DNA from: Nostoc sp. XA010
GTDB taxonomy: Bacteria; Cyanobacteriota; Cyanobacteriia; Cyanobacteriales; Nostocaceae
Direction: 5' to 3'
Assembly (NCBI RefSeq): GCF_020829625.1
Contig: NZ_JAIVFX010000017.1
Coordinates: 1 to 64,000, forward strand
DNA: 64,000 nucleotides
The position numbers and the translations under genes were made by a program. The stretch's first letter is position 1. Each line of letters opens with the position of its first letter. Of this stretch, positions 8,618 through 17,269 are shown one piece after another. The notes under the pieces were generated by a model, which did no database searches, was not told the origin of the DNA, and saw only the letters and a program-made list of their open reading frames with translations.

Positions 8618-9019
8618 ATGAATGGATCAAAGCGATTAGGCAAGGAATCCTTGCCAATATTCCAACAAACAGAACATTCCCACCCTCACGATACAAACCA
8701 CGAGCATACAGATCATACTCATGAGGCTGGAGAGTCGGCTCATCCTCACGTCCATAGCGAAGAGTCATTACGGCGAATTGCCAATCGATTATCGCGGATA
8801 GAAGGACATGTTCGTGGTATTAAAACAATGGTGCAGCAAAATACCCCTTGTCCTGATGTTCTACTGCAAATTGCCGCAGTGCGAGGGGCATTAGATAAGG
8901 TAGCGCGAATTGTTTTGGATGAACATTTAACTGAGTGTATTGCTAGAGCAGCACAAGAGGGTAATATTGACGTTGAAATTAAACAGTTAAAAGCTGCTTT
9001 AGATCGATTTTTACCTTAA
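8618..9019 (+). CDS. CsoR/FrmR-family metal-responsive repressor, InrS-like
   Basis: A 133-residue DUF156/CsoR-family regulator. Residues 50-133 form the helical core with the metal ligand set Cys78, His103, Cys107 (NTPCPD, DEHLTEC). The N-terminal 47 residues carry about a dozen His in HxH clusters (HSHPHD, NHEHTDHTHE, HPHVHSEE). The layout matches InrS, the nickel sensor of Synechocystis, which represses a nickel exporter until metal binds. No exporter gene adjoins it here, so the target must lie elsewhere. Nickel is the best guess; copper or cobalt cannot be excluded. Confidence 0.82.
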   Translation: MNGSKRLGKESLPIFQQTEHSHPHDTNHEHTDHTHEAGESAHPHVHSEESLRRIANRLSRIEGHVRGIKTMVQQNTPCPDVLLQIAAVRGALDKVARIVLDEHLTECIARAAQEGNIDVEIKQLKAALDRFLP

Positions 9020-9108
9020 GAATTAAAAAAATAAAAAATTAACTAGCACGGCAAGCCATTTTCTAGAGATGCGAGATTTGGTGTATTGACTCAGGCAAAG
9101 GGTTATTT

Positions 9109-9163
9109 ATGCCAAAATGAACACAAGTGTCTTATATGTATTATAAAGAGGACGTTTTGGCAT
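9109..9163. repeat. Inverted repeat in the csoR-menH spacer
   Basis: A perfect 9-bp inverted repeat, ATGCCAAAA (9109-9117) and TTTTGGCAT (9155-9163), encloses 37 bases. A 28-codon open frame (9136-9222) overlaps the right arm but has no recognisable product. It may be a relic of a small mobile element. Confidence 0.35.
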
Positions 9164-9239
9164 TACCTATCTTGCCAAGGATCGAAAAGGCAATGCTTAC
9201 GTCGGCAAGCTATGGCTAGTTATTGTTTAAACATAATGT

Positions 9240-10061
9240 ATGGAAAATAAGAAGAAAGAAAAATATAAGTTTAACTATTATTTAAATGCCAATAGAAACA
9301 AACCTCTAATTCTTTTATTACATGGCTTCATGGGAAACATTAATGAATTCGATGAAGCTATAAAAATACTAACTCAAGACTTTTCTTATCTCATCCTTGA
9401 TTTACCCGGACATGGTAAAACCCAAGTTTTAGGAAGTGATGAATACTATAAAATACAACCCACTGCTCAAGCAATAATCTATTTATTAGATGAATTAAAA
9501 ATAGATAAATGCTATTTAATTGGTTATTCAATGGGTGGAAGGTTGGCTTTATATCTAACTGTACATTTTCCAGAACGTTTTATTAAAGTTGTATTAGAAT
9601 CAGCTTCCCCAGGTTTAGCAACAGAAGCAGAACGATTAGAACGAGTTAGACGTGATGCTCAAATAGCTAGAAAATTAAGCAGAAGTATTATTCAAACTGA
9701 TTTTGCTGCTTTTCTTTCAAATTGGTACAATCAACCAATTTTTGGTTATATAAAAAATCATCCAGAATACGATCGCATGATAGAATGTCGGTTGCAGAAT
9801 AATCCATACGAATTAGATAAATCATTGCGCTTCATGGGAACTGGATGTCAACCTTCTTTGTGGCAAAAGCTACAAGAGAATAAAATTCCTTTGCTATTAT
9901 TAGTGGGTGAATATGATAAAAAATTTATATCTATTAATACAGAAATGGCTCAACTCTGTGAAGCCCAACTAAAAATAATTAGTAATGCTGGACATAATAT
10001 TCACTTTGAAAATACCTTGGCATTTTTGGAAAACATCAAAGATTTTTTCTATGCAGCTTAA
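9240..10061 (+). CDS. menH: MenH-like SHCHC synthase (alpha/beta hydrolase)
   Basis: A 273-residue alpha/beta hydrolase of the MenH type, which makes 2-succinyl-6-hydroxy-2,4-cyclohexadiene-1-carboxylate in the phylloquinone pathway. It has the oxyanion motif LLHGFMGN, DLPGHGKT, the nucleophile GYSMGGR (Ser97), an acid at Asp226 (VGEYDKKF) and the His in GHNIHFE (His252). ESASPGL and FLSNWYNQPIF are also typical of MenH rather than general hydrolases. It stands alone and converges with the lysozyme-like gene 14 bases downstream. The DNA is more AT-rich than its neighbours. Confidence 0.8.
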   Translation: MENKKKEKYKFNYYLNANRNKPLILLLHGFMGNINEFDEAIKILTQDFSYLILDLPGHGKTQVLGSDEYYKIQPTAQAIIYLLDELKIDKCYLIGYSMGGRLALYLTVHFPERFIKVVLESASPGLATEAERLERVRRDAQIARKLSRSIIQTDFAAFLSNWYNQPIFGYIKNHPEYDRMIECRLQNNPYELDKSLRFMGTGCQPSLWQKLQENKIPLLLLVGEYDKKFISINTEMAQLCEAQLKIISNAGHNIHFENTLAFLENIKDFFYAA

Positions 10062-10075
10062 AAATTAGGATAATC

Positions 10076-10738
10076 TCATTGCTTACTGGGTAACTTTTTC
10101 ACTGCCTTGCTAGAAGGAGTTGGCGATGGTCTTAAATTGGGCGCTGTTGGTTGATTAGCTGCGGTTAATTCCTCTTGCAGCATTTTTTGATAAACTTTAG
10201 GCAAAGAGCTACTAACAGAATTAGTTTCTATGCCATATCCTAGACTTGTCCAGGTGGGAGAAAGCCGCCGCAAAACATCATTTAACTTTCCCTGGCGCAA
10301 CAGTTGAGAAATATCAACTCCCCAAGCTTTAGAATCATTTAACCAACGGTAAACTACTGTATCTTGATATTCTGCTTCAAAACTATAAGCAGTCCAAAAC
10401 ATCATCTGCATCGGTTTTGGATGATAACGGGGGGCTAAACGATACCAAGTAATGTTGATAATTTGATATCTGCCAGCAGCAGTGGAACAATTACCTGTGT
10501 TGGGGCCTATAACAATTGTGACGCATATCTCAGGATGTCGGCTAAGGTCGTTGACTTGCTGCCCACCATACAACAGCGAATAGGGACGATTACCACTCGC
10601 TTCACTCGCCGAGATGGTTCGCATTAAAGCGCGGATATAGGGGTCGCCCTTTTTCATGACCAAAGGCGGCTGTTGAACTGCAAAGATGGGATCAGAAGGC
10701 GATCGCAAGTCTCCAATATACCATTGCAACAAATACAC
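10076..10738 (-). CDS. Lysozyme-like glycoside hydrolase (membrane-anchored?)
   Basis: The core (YIRALMRTISASEASG, YSLLYGGQ, STAAGRYQI) resembles phage-type lysozymes/muramidases that cut peptidoglycan; Glu in SASEASG is the likely catalytic acid. The GTG at 10738 falls inside a hydrophobic segment, so the real start is probably upstream. The frame stays open for 23 more codons to ATT 10807 or CTG 10804, adding a segment (LIGPIAALLGFVYLLQW) that would be a membrane anchor. An AGGAG lies just before ATT 10807. No ATG exists in that stretch. An out-of-frame ATG at 10848 could mean a frameshift. The tail is Pro/Ser-rich. Confidence 0.65.
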   Translation of the reverse strand: MYLLQWYIGDLRSPSDPIFAVQQPPLVMKKGDPYIRALMRTISASEASGNRPYSLLYGGQQVNDLSRHPEICVTIVIGPNTGNCSTAAGRYQIINITWYRLAPRYHPKPMQMMFWTAYSFEAEYQDTVVYRWLNDSKAWGVDISQLLRQGKLNDVLRRLSPTWTSLGYGIETNSVSSSLPKVYQKMLQEELTAANQPTAPNLRPSPTPSSKAVKKLPSKQ

Positions 10739-11006
10739 AAAGCCGAGAAGCGCGGCTATTGGCCCAATAAGTTTTTCAACACCTTTGAATTCAAAGCCTT
10801 TCAGAATCCGACTCCTTCAAATTTGTTCTCTTTGCTAACAAAAATCATCGACGAACTTATTGCATTAAAGTTCACACCTGATTGTTAGTTATCATTCCCG
10901 ATTTGCTCATTTTTTTAAGAATTAGAAAAAATCAGCATAAAGAGATACTCCCAACAATATCGACTAAGTATAAGCTCAATCGCTTCTTGTAGTATTCCAA
11001 TACTTC

Positions 11007-11162
11007 TCGCTTTATAACTATTCTCTTAACTGCTTAGATACAGTTTATATTAAAGCCAGAAGACAAGCAATTCAAAAAACAGCTTTACAGCCTGAAATTT
11101 TTCCAGAAAAATGCCCTTTTACTCCTGAAGATATTTTCAATAATCAGTACTTTCCAGAATAA
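11007..11162 (+). pseudogene. DUF29 family C-terminal remnant
   Basis: An open stretch with no start codon encodes the end of a DUF29 protein: YIKARRQAIQKTAL, then FPEKCPFTPEDIF and YFPE before the stop at 11160-11162. ARRQAIQETGLP..FPE.CPF is the usual C-terminus of this cyanobacterial family. The N-terminal two-thirds is gone. The rest of the long gap (10808-11396) holds only this and the palindrome at 11243. Confidence 0.6.
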
Positions 11163-11242
11163 AAGTAATTTAGTCGTATTGGTTTTTGTGAAGATGAAAG
11201 TAATTAAGATAGCAATGGCTCGTCTATAGTGAATCAGTGTAG

Positions 11243-11263
11243 GGGTTTAGCATTGCTAAACCC
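11243..11263. repeat. Palindrome GGGTTTAGCA/TGCTAAACCC, terminator-like
   Basis: A 10-bp perfect stem separated by one base and followed by TTTT. It lies downstream of the DUF29 remnant and looks like one of the dispersed Nostoc palindromes. It could act as a terminator on the plus strand. Confidence 0.5.
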
Positions 11264-11396
11264 TTTTGCCTGTGGGAGGCAGCGATCGCTTTAGAGAGTG
11301 GAATCAAGGGGCGGCTATTTAGATGAAGCAAGCTACTTGACAAAGTGCGTAGGCGTAGGCATAGCTTCTACATGAAGAATAGAATCCTGTGGAATA

Positions 11397-12053
11397 TCAG
11401 CACTGTTGAAATAACTCCTTAAAGTTTTTCGGGGTTGCTTCCGGTTTGGCAACAATCTCGACAATTTTATTGCGTGCATCTGGTTCAAACAGCGCCTCAA
11501 CAGCAACTTGGGCGACTTTTTGCCTGGGTATACTACCGTCGAAAAGTGTATCAGCACTCTGCATCACAATCGCGTCGGAGTTATCTTCATTCTTCAACCC
11601 ACCAGGCCGCACAATCGTATAGGTAAGACCACTTTTCTGGATATACTCTTCAGCTTGCTTTTTCCACACTAAAATCAGCCAAAACAAGTTCAGTGGATGG
11701 AATAACTGCGAAGTACACAAAGAAGAAACTAAGACGAAATGCTCAATTCCCTTTGCCTTAGCAGCTTCTACTAAATTTTTAGTGCCTTCAAAATCTACTT
11801 TATAGGGGCCAGTGGGGTCAAAACTAGGTTTTGCACCAGTAGCAACCAACAAAACTGTGCTATCTCCCAACGCAGCAGTTAAACTTTCTGGTTGTAATAC
11901 GTCGCCTACCACTAATTCGGCTTCAGGAGAGAGAATACCCCTAGCTTTCTCTATATCCCGCACCAAAGCTATGACGGGAATATTCCGCGCTATCAACTCT
12001 TGCACAATCCGGCGACCTGTTTCACCTGTTGCCCCTGCTACAAATGCTTTCAT
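11397..12053 (-). CDS. Atypical SDR / NAD(P)-binding NmrA-like protein
   Basis: A 218-residue NAD(P)-binding Rossmann protein. The N-terminus MKAFVAGATGETGRRIV holds the dinucleotide-binding GATGxTG motif; VVGDVLQPESL, LLVATGAKPSFDP and VLVSSLCTSQ follow, and TIVRPGGL sits where atypical SDRs place it. These are hallmarks of the SDR_a5 group found in cyanobacteria and chloroplasts (Tic62-like). No clear catalytic Tyr-Lys pair is seen, so it may bind cofactor for regulation or scaffolding rather than catalysis. It stands alone. Confidence 0.75.
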   Translation of the reverse strand: MKAFVAGATGETGRRIVQELIARNIPVIALVRDIEKARGILSPEAELVVGDVLQPESLTAALGDSTVLLVATGAKPSFDPTGPYKVDFEGTKNLVEAAKAKGIEHFVLVSSLCTSQLFHPLNLFWLILVWKKQAEEYIQKSGLTYTIVRPGGLKNEDNSDAIVMQSADTLFDGSIPRQKVAQVAVEALFEPDARNKIVEIVAKPEATPKNFKELFQQC

Positions 12054-12231
12054 GAGAAATGCTATCCTGGGAAACTATTGTGTGCTTGTTCAGTTCTTTA
12101 TTTTAGTAATTCTATGGACTTGATGGCAGATTAATGAGGTTTCGGTAAAAATGGGATATTAATGTGAAATGACCCAGGTAGATGGGGAATTATTAATATA
12201 GACGAACGCTAAAATATACATTAATACATTT

Positions 12232-12906
12232 ATGCTTTCAAAACAAAGCGAATATAAATCCTGGGAAATAACAGAAGCAGTTTTACCTGTAGCCTCCAGC
12301 CATGAAGCAGGCGAGGACACATTAATAGAAGCAAATGTAGCGACGGTCACAAAATTTTACGGTCGTTATCAAGATTTTATGGAAATGCCTGCCCCAGCAG
12401 AGAAGGTTGCTGAGTATCTTAATAATCACGCCTCATGGTTTTCCCGTTGCGCTGAACCCATGAAGGTGCAATTACTTGGAGAAAATGGCTACGCTCTAGT
12501 AATTGGTCGTTTTGGTGCTTTTGGTTATAATGTAGAACCTAAAATTGGTTTGGAATTGTTGCCTCCAGACGAGGGTATTTACCGCATCCGTACAATCCCT
12601 ATTCCTGACTACCAACCACCTGGTTATGACGTAGACTATCGGGCATCTCTACAGTTAATAGAAAACGATACTTCCAGTAGTATTGGTGAAATTACCAGAG
12701 TTGAATGGGAATTGGATTTAATAGTTGATTTGCACTTTCCCAGGTTTATTCAGCGATTACCTAAGTCTATAATTCAATCTACAGGCGATCGCTTACTTAA
12801 CCAAATTGTCCGCCAAGTCTCCCGCCGCTTAACTCGCAAAGTTCAAGAAGATTTTCAGAAATCTTTGGCAATACCCTTTCCTGCTAATTCTAAGCAAAAG
12901 CGGTGA
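12232..12906 (+). CDS. DUF1997 family protein
   Basis: A 224-residue protein of a family confined to cyanobacteria and plastids. Conserved features seen are ATVTKFYGRYQDFMEMPAP, WFSRCAEPMKVQLLGENGYAL, an IGRFGAFGYNVEPKIGLELLPP core and a Arg-rich C-terminus (VRQVSRRLTRKVQEDF). There is no signal peptide or membrane segment. The layout hints at a lipid- or pigment-binding fold of the SRPBCC type, but the function is unknown. It ends in a convergent terminator shared with the DUF4079 gene. Confidence 0.8.
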   Translation: MLSKQSEYKSWEITEAVLPVASSHEAGEDTLIEANVATVTKFYGRYQDFMEMPAPAEKVAEYLNNHASWFSRCAEPMKVQLLGENGYALVIGRFGAFGYNVEPKIGLELLPPDEGIYRIRTIPIPDYQPPGYDVDYRASLQLIENDTSSSIGEITRVEWELDLIVDLHFPRFIQRLPKSIIQSTGDRLLNQIVRQVSRRLTRKVQEDFQKSLAIPFPANSKQKR

Positions 12907-12917
12907 GTCAATAGTTC

Positions 12918-12953
12918 TTTGTCATTTGTCATTAATTTTTGACAAATGACAAA
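12918..12953. terminator. Bidirectional terminator between DUF1997 and DUF4079
   Basis: A perfect 14-bp inverted repeat (TTTGTCATTTGTCA / TGACAAATGACAAA) with an 8-base loop, between two convergent stops. The arms end in A and T runs, so it can stop transcription from both sides. Confidence 0.75.
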
Positions 12954-12964
12954 AACCTACTTAA

Positions 12965-13435
12965 CTATGCTTTAGTAAGAATTCTTTGGACAATTTGTAC
13001 GCCGGTGACAGCCTGCCAAGCAAAAAGCCCTAAAAGGGTAAAATTTACCAGAATATGAGTTGCCCGCGCCCAATTTGCCCCTTTTTGCATATAGGGGGAC
13101 AAAGCAGCAGAAAATGCAATCATACCCGTCATACCTAGTCCTGCCAGCAGGTGAGGCGCAACAAATAACTTGCCATTATTGATGTAAGTGACACCCATCC
13201 CTCCAATTGCACCTACAACCATCAAAGCTAGGAGTATAGACCCGATTTGGTAGTGTCTAACGTTATATCTACCTTTAATCAGTTCTTTCTTTTCTTCCCC
13301 CTGAGCATTTCTGGTACGCTGTACTTGCAGCCCTAAGTAGGCAGCATAAATTGAAACTACTAATAGCGCCCACATGAGCACCGGATGAAAGAAATTCAGC
13401 CAATATTTCACCGACGCGGAAAGTTCCAGACTCAT
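12965..13435 (-). CDS. DUF4079 membrane protein
   Basis: About 156 residues with four predicted membrane helices: WLNFFHPVLMWALLVVSIYAAYLGL, IGSILLALMVVGAIGGMGV, LLAGLGMTGMIAFSAAL and ILVNFTLLGLFAWQAVTG. His residues placed in or near helices (FFHP, RHYQ, APHLLAG, THILVNF) suggest haem or quinone contact, as in cytochrome b561-like proteins; this is inference. DUF4079 is common in cyanobacteria. I chose ATG 13435 (MSLELSAS); an in-frame ATG at 13450 is also open. Confidence 0.75.
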   Translation of the reverse strand: MSLELSASVKYWLNFFHPVLMWALLVVSIYAAYLGLQVQRTRNAQGEEKKELIKGRYNVRHYQIGSILLALMVVGAIGGMGVTYINNGKLFVAPHLLAGLGMTGMIAFSAALSPYMQKGANWARATHILVNFTLLGLFAWQAVTGVQIVQRILTKA

Positions 13436-13599
13436 CGTGTTCTCGCCCAATTATAAAATCTTCATAAAAATTAGCATAATTCTATTTTCTGTGCTTAAAG
13501 TAGTTGCACAAATAAAAAGAGGCTAAGAAAGAGAATAATTTTTATCAACCCAATAGCTAGAATGTTTGCCAAGACTGCTTTTATTGAATTTGAATTTAG

Positions 13600-13800
13600 A
13601 ATGATTGACACTCCCCGGCGTGTTCGCCCTTGGCGTTCCCGAAGGGTACGCACGGGGATTCTTGAATCTAAGACATAACTTGCTCAATCAGGGTTTCCCC
13701 AGACTGAGTAGAGGTTTTATCTCCCCAAGCGTTGCTTGCGTCTAGCGCAAAGGTTCCGGTATGCCCTACCGTACCCAACCCTCGACTAAGGATTATTCTC
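13600..13800 (-). ncRNA. Candidate omega RNA of tnpB copy 1
   Basis: In studied TnpB systems the guide RNA covers the 3' end of tnpB and the right end of the element. That interval here folds into the large hairpin at 13613-13654. The limits are inferred from the general layout, not seen. Confidence 0.3.
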
Positions 13801-14955
13801 GCGGCGTTTTTGTCTCTATCCATCACACAACCACATTTACAAACATGGGTTCTAGTAGATAGTGTTTTCTTGACAATTTCATTGCAACGAGAGCATTCCT
13901 GGGTACTATATTGCGGGTTTACCGCAACCGTGACCCTTGAAAATACTTTGCCAAAGTACTCAATCCAGACACGGAACTGATACCAAGAAGCGTCATTAAT
14001 AGACTTAGCTAAACAATGATTTTTCACCATATTTTTAATCCTCAAATCTTCGTAGGCTATCAAGTCGTTAGACTGAACTACGCACCGTGCTAATTTCACA
14101 GCATGGTCTTTACGTTGCCTACTTATTTTGAGGTGGCGCTTACCCAAAATCAGCCTAGCCTTACCCCGATTTTTTGAACCTTTTACCTTTCTCGAAACTC
14201 GACGTTGTGAACGTTTAACAACTTTTTCACCAATACGTAGGAATTTTGGGTTCTCAACCATTCTCCCTTCAGAATCGGTGTAGTATTCTTTAAGTCCAAC
14301 GTCTAAACCGACCGTGTTACCAGTTGGTTCTATGTCAAGAGAACGTTCTATGTCAATACAAAACTGAACATACACACCATCTGCACGTTTTACCAGTCTC
14401 ACCCGTTTAATCTGGCTAATTTGGTAGAAGTGCAAATCACGAGTCCCTTTGAGTTTTAGACGACCAATACCTTTCTTGTCAGTGAAAGTTATTGATTTAC
14501 GATTATCTGCAAGCTTCCATCCTGATGTTTTGTACTCAACCGAGCGACAATCTTTCTGGAATTGAGGATACCCCTTTAAGCCTGGAATACCCTTCTTGCA
14601 ATTGTCATAAAACCTGGAGATAGAAGACCATGCTCTTTCAGCAGAAGCTTGCCTAGCCATTGAATTGAGTTCATTTGCAAAGGGGAAGTTAGCCGCAAGT
14701 ACAGCACAATACTTCTGCAAATCGTTTTTACCCGTGCCAATAAAATCCATCCATAGCCGAATACAGCTATTCCGAATGAACTTGGCAGTACGGATTGCAT
14801 CATCTATTGCGACTAATTGCGCTGACTTCCCATAAGCTTTGAACTCAAAAACAAGCATCGTTTTACCTCCTGTCTTATACTATCACGATTGGTATAAGAT
14901 TAATTAAAAATAGAAGAAAAAGCCGTCGTAGAACGACGGGGCTTTGAACCCATTT
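13605..14955 (-). mobile_element. IS605-type element carrying only tnpB (copy 1)
   Basis: The left end, read on the minus strand, holds TGGGTT.AAA.CCCCG.CGTTCTA with a 6-bp hairpin (CCGTCG/CGACGG, 14923-14939). The right end has a larger imperfect hairpin bounded by CCCCG (13613) and CGGGG (near 13654). The same end motifs bound the second tnpB element in this window. No tnpA is present, so movement would need TnpA from elsewhere. Exact ends are estimated from the shared motifs. Confidence 0.65.
13668..14858 (-). CDS. tnpB: TnpB RNA-guided nuclease (IS605 OrfB)
   Basis: A 396-residue TnpB. The RuvC residues are intact: GLDVGLK (Asp186), YEDL (Glu270) and MDRDKNAA (Asp347/349). The zinc ribbon is CSRC (322, 325) with CKCGC (340-344). 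The N-terminal helical domain (KFIRNSCIRLW, QASAERAW) is present. TnpB proteins are guide-RNA-directed DNA nucleases that help IS200/605 elements persist, and their RNA comes from the 3' end of the element. An AGGAGGT ribosome-binding site precedes ATG 14858. Everything needed for activity appears present. Confidence 0.88.
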   Translation of the reverse strand: MLVFEFKAYGKSAQLVAIDDAIRTAKFIRNSCIRLWMDFIGTGKNDLQKYCAVLAANFPFANELNSMARQASAERAWSSISRFYDNCKKGIPGLKGYPQFQKDCRSVEYKTSGWKLADNRKSITFTDKKGIGRLKLKGTRDLHFYQISQIKRVRLVKRADGVYVQFCIDIERSLDIEPTGNTVGLDVGLKEYYTDSEGRMVENPKFLRIGEKVVKRSQRRVSRKVKGSKNRGKARLILGKRHLKISRQRKDHAVKLARCVVQSNDLIAYEDLRIKNMVKNHCLAKSINDASWYQFRVWIEYFGKVFSRVTVAVNPQYSTQECSRCNEIVKKTLSTRTHVCKCGCVMDRDKNAARIILSRGLGTVGHTGTFALDASNAWGDKTSTQSGETLIEQVMS

Positions 14956-15061
14956 TTCTGGTAAATTTTAAATTGCATAAACCTCTTGCCAAAGTGGATA
15001 AACAATCTCAGACTAAATTTTGAGGGTAGACGAACAAAACCCCCTGTGTGGGATCTCATCC

Positions 15062-16345
15062 ATGACTGAAAACAATGATACTTTGCTGCTACAAGCAGCT
15101 AAAAATGGGGATATTAAGCATCTGAGTGCGCTACTGGCTGCTGGTGCGAGGGTTGACGCGTGCGATCGCCTTGGCACGACGGCGTTAATGTTTGCTGCTA
15201 ATTTAGGCTACACCGAAATTGTGCGATCGCTATTAAATGCTGGGGCAAATATTAACTTGCACAGAAAACTCTATGGTTTGACAGCTTTGATGTTGGCGGC
15301 TAGTGCTAAACAGCTTGACATTTTGCCGCTTTTACTATCTAAAGGTGCTGATGTCAATGCAACTAATGAAGATGGCAGCACAGCTTTAATGGCAGCTGTA
15401 GTTAAAGGTCATGTCGATGTAGTGCGAGTTTTATTGGCTGCTGGTGCAAAGGTGAATATCGCAGATAAAGATGATGATACTGCGTTGAAACTCGCCGTTA
15501 AGCAGGGACAAATAGAAGTTTTACAAGCAATTCTCCAAACTGGTATCGATGTCAATATCCGAGATGAGGAAGGTGAGACACTCTTAACATTAGCGGCAGA
15601 TTTGGGACATCTAGAGGTTGTGGAAGCACTGCTAGCAGTCGGGGCTAATGTGAATGTGAAAAACGCCGATGGTGCAACTGCCCTATCGGCAGCAGCTGCT
15701 GCTGGACATAGTGCGATCGCAGCAGCTTTACTAAATCGAGGTGCTGAAATTAATCTCCAAGACCAAGATGGTGAAACAGCCCTACACCTTGCCGTTGTGG
15801 AAGGCTACATTGATGTTGTGCAAGTGTTACTTAACAGGGGTGCAGATGTCCAAATTAGGAACCACCTGGGTGATACGCCACTGCTTGTAGCAGCATTGCA
15901 GGGACACAGCCATATCGTCGAAGCATTGTTGCATTCCGGGGCAGATATTGCTGAGAAAAACCTCGGTGAAGTACCTTTGACGTTGGCTGCATCACAGGGA
16001 CACACCCAAACAGTAAAAGTACTGCTACACTATGGTGCTGATGCCAACACTGCGAACGATGATGGCAAAACTGCTTTGATCAAGGCAACCGAACGCAAGC
16101 ACACGGAGATAATACACTTGTTGCTGGCAAATGGGGCAGATGTGAATTTTCAAGACTCAGCGAAGGCAACAGCATTGATGTGGGCTGCCTCAGTAGGTTA
16201 CGGCGAAATTGTGCAGTTGTTACTCCAAGCTGGGGCAGATGTGAATTTGAAAAACCGGGGTGGTTATACTGCTTTAATGATTGCAGAATTTAATGGTTAT
16301 AAAAATGTGGTGCGGAGCCTGCAAAAAGCTGGGGCGCAAGAATAG
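15062..16345 (+). CDS. Ankyrin-repeat protein
   Basis: A protein of about 427 residues made almost wholly of ankyrin repeats (roughly 12 to 13 units of 33). The consensus is plain: G.TALMFAANLGYTEIVRSLLNAGANIN and its variants, with TALH or TPLL at the helix start. There is no signal peptide, membrane segment or catalytic domain, so it is probably a soluble protein-binding scaffold. I chose ATG 15062 (MTENNDTLLLQAAKNG) over an upstream non-ATG start at 15020, because it begins at the first capping helix. It follows the tnpB element but shows no sign of belonging to it. Confidence 0.88.
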   Translation: MTENNDTLLLQAAKNGDIKHLSALLAAGARVDACDRLGTTALMFAANLGYTEIVRSLLNAGANINLHRKLYGLTALMLAASAKQLDILPLLLSKGADVNATNEDGSTALMAAVVKGHVDVVRVLLAAGAKVNIADKDDDTALKLAVKQGQIEVLQAILQTGIDVNIRDEEGETLLTLAADLGHLEVVEALLAVGANVNVKNADGATALSAAAAAGHSAIAAALLNRGAEINLQDQDGETALHLAVVEGYIDVVQVLLNRGADVQIRNHLGDTPLLVAALQGHSHIVEALLHSGADIAEKNLGEVPLTLAASQGHTQTVKVLLHYGADANTANDDGKTALIKATERKHTEIIHLLLANGADVNFQDSAKATALMWAASVGYGEIVQLLLQAGADVNLKNRGGYTALMIAEFNGYKNVVRSLQKAGAQE

Positions 16346-16765
16346 CTAATAGCCATCTAAAATCTTTTGTTTCCTGATTTGCCAGACAATAATAATTCTT
16401 CTGACTTATCATTTTTTTCAAATTGTCCACCACGAATGAGTTGCACAGTTTTTTTTGTCCATGCGACAAAATCTGTTTCATAGGGACTTCCAAATAAAAA
16501 AATATACCATCGCTATAGAGGCAGGGGGCAGGGAGCAGGGGGAGAAAAAATCGTTTTGATTCCAAAAATTGGATAATTTATTTTTTGGAGTTCCCATATA
16601 ACTGGGCTGTGCTTCTCGGAATCGGGGTCATAAACTTCCTGCAATCACCGTATACGAGCAAAATTGGAGAGATTTTACCTCCATTTTAATGTCAGACGCG
16701 ATGCGAGGCGATCGCGTCTTCTTCCTGTCACAATATCTAAATAAGCCTATATTTTAATTTCAAAA
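16346..16765. other. Gene-free spacer with repeats
   Basis: It holds a G-rich low-complexity run (16516-16544) and a HIP1-like inverted repeat, AGACGCGAT (16694-16702) with ATCGCGTCT (16711-16719). Neither looks like a gene. The promoter of the DUF4332 gene must lie near its right end. Confidence 0.4.
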
Positions 16766-17212
16766 ATGTCTGCTAAAAATACAAATAATCAAAGTCGTAT
16801 CCAATCTCGTGACTGGCCAATTGAGCAATTACCTGGACTAAGCCACGAGGAACAATCTCAATTGCACGATTGTGGAATTCCTAGTACAGTAGCGCTAATC
16901 AAACAAGGGAAAACTCTAGAGAAAAGACTAGCATTAGCAAATAAACTACAGATTCATCTTCAGTATGTAAATAAATGGATGGCTTTAGCTGACTTAGCGC
17001 GTATTCCCAGTGTAGGCATACAATATTGTGGTTTATTGCTCCATGCAGGTATTGGTTCAGTTGCACAGTTAGCTCAGACTCCCACTCACAGATTGCACCA
17101 ACAAATTATGCGCTTGCAGGTAGCAACAATGCAGCGACGAGATTTGTGTCCAGCGATTGAATTAGTACAACAGTGGAGTCAGCAAGCGAAAATAGTGGGG
17201 AGTGGGGAGTAG
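16766..17212 (+). CDS. DUF4332 domain protein
   Basis: A 148-residue protein with a DUF4332 fold, related to helix-hairpin-helix modules. PIEQLPGLSHEEQSQLHDCGI is the first hairpin and LARIPSVGIQYCGLLLHAGIGSVAQLAQ the second, the typical pattern of a possible DNA- or protein-binding module. Function is unknown. Its 3' side carries a G-rich low-complexity run (17196-17252), and the next gene converges. Confidence 0.75.
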   Translation: MSAKNTNNQSRIQSRDWPIEQLPGLSHEEQSQLHDCGIPSTVALIKQGKTLEKRLALANKLQIHLQYVNKWMALADLARIPSVGIQYCGLLLHAGIGSVAQLAQTPTHRLHQQIMRLQVATMQRRDLCPAIELVQQWSQQAKIVGSGE

Positions 17213-17269
17213 GGAGTGGGGGATGAGGGAGCAGGGGAAGTAGAGGGGAAATAACCAATGCCCAATTCC

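Noticed and set aside
11812..12123. 103-residue open frame opposite the SDR gene
   Set aside because: It is the mirror of the SDR coding sequence; low complexity and no motif.
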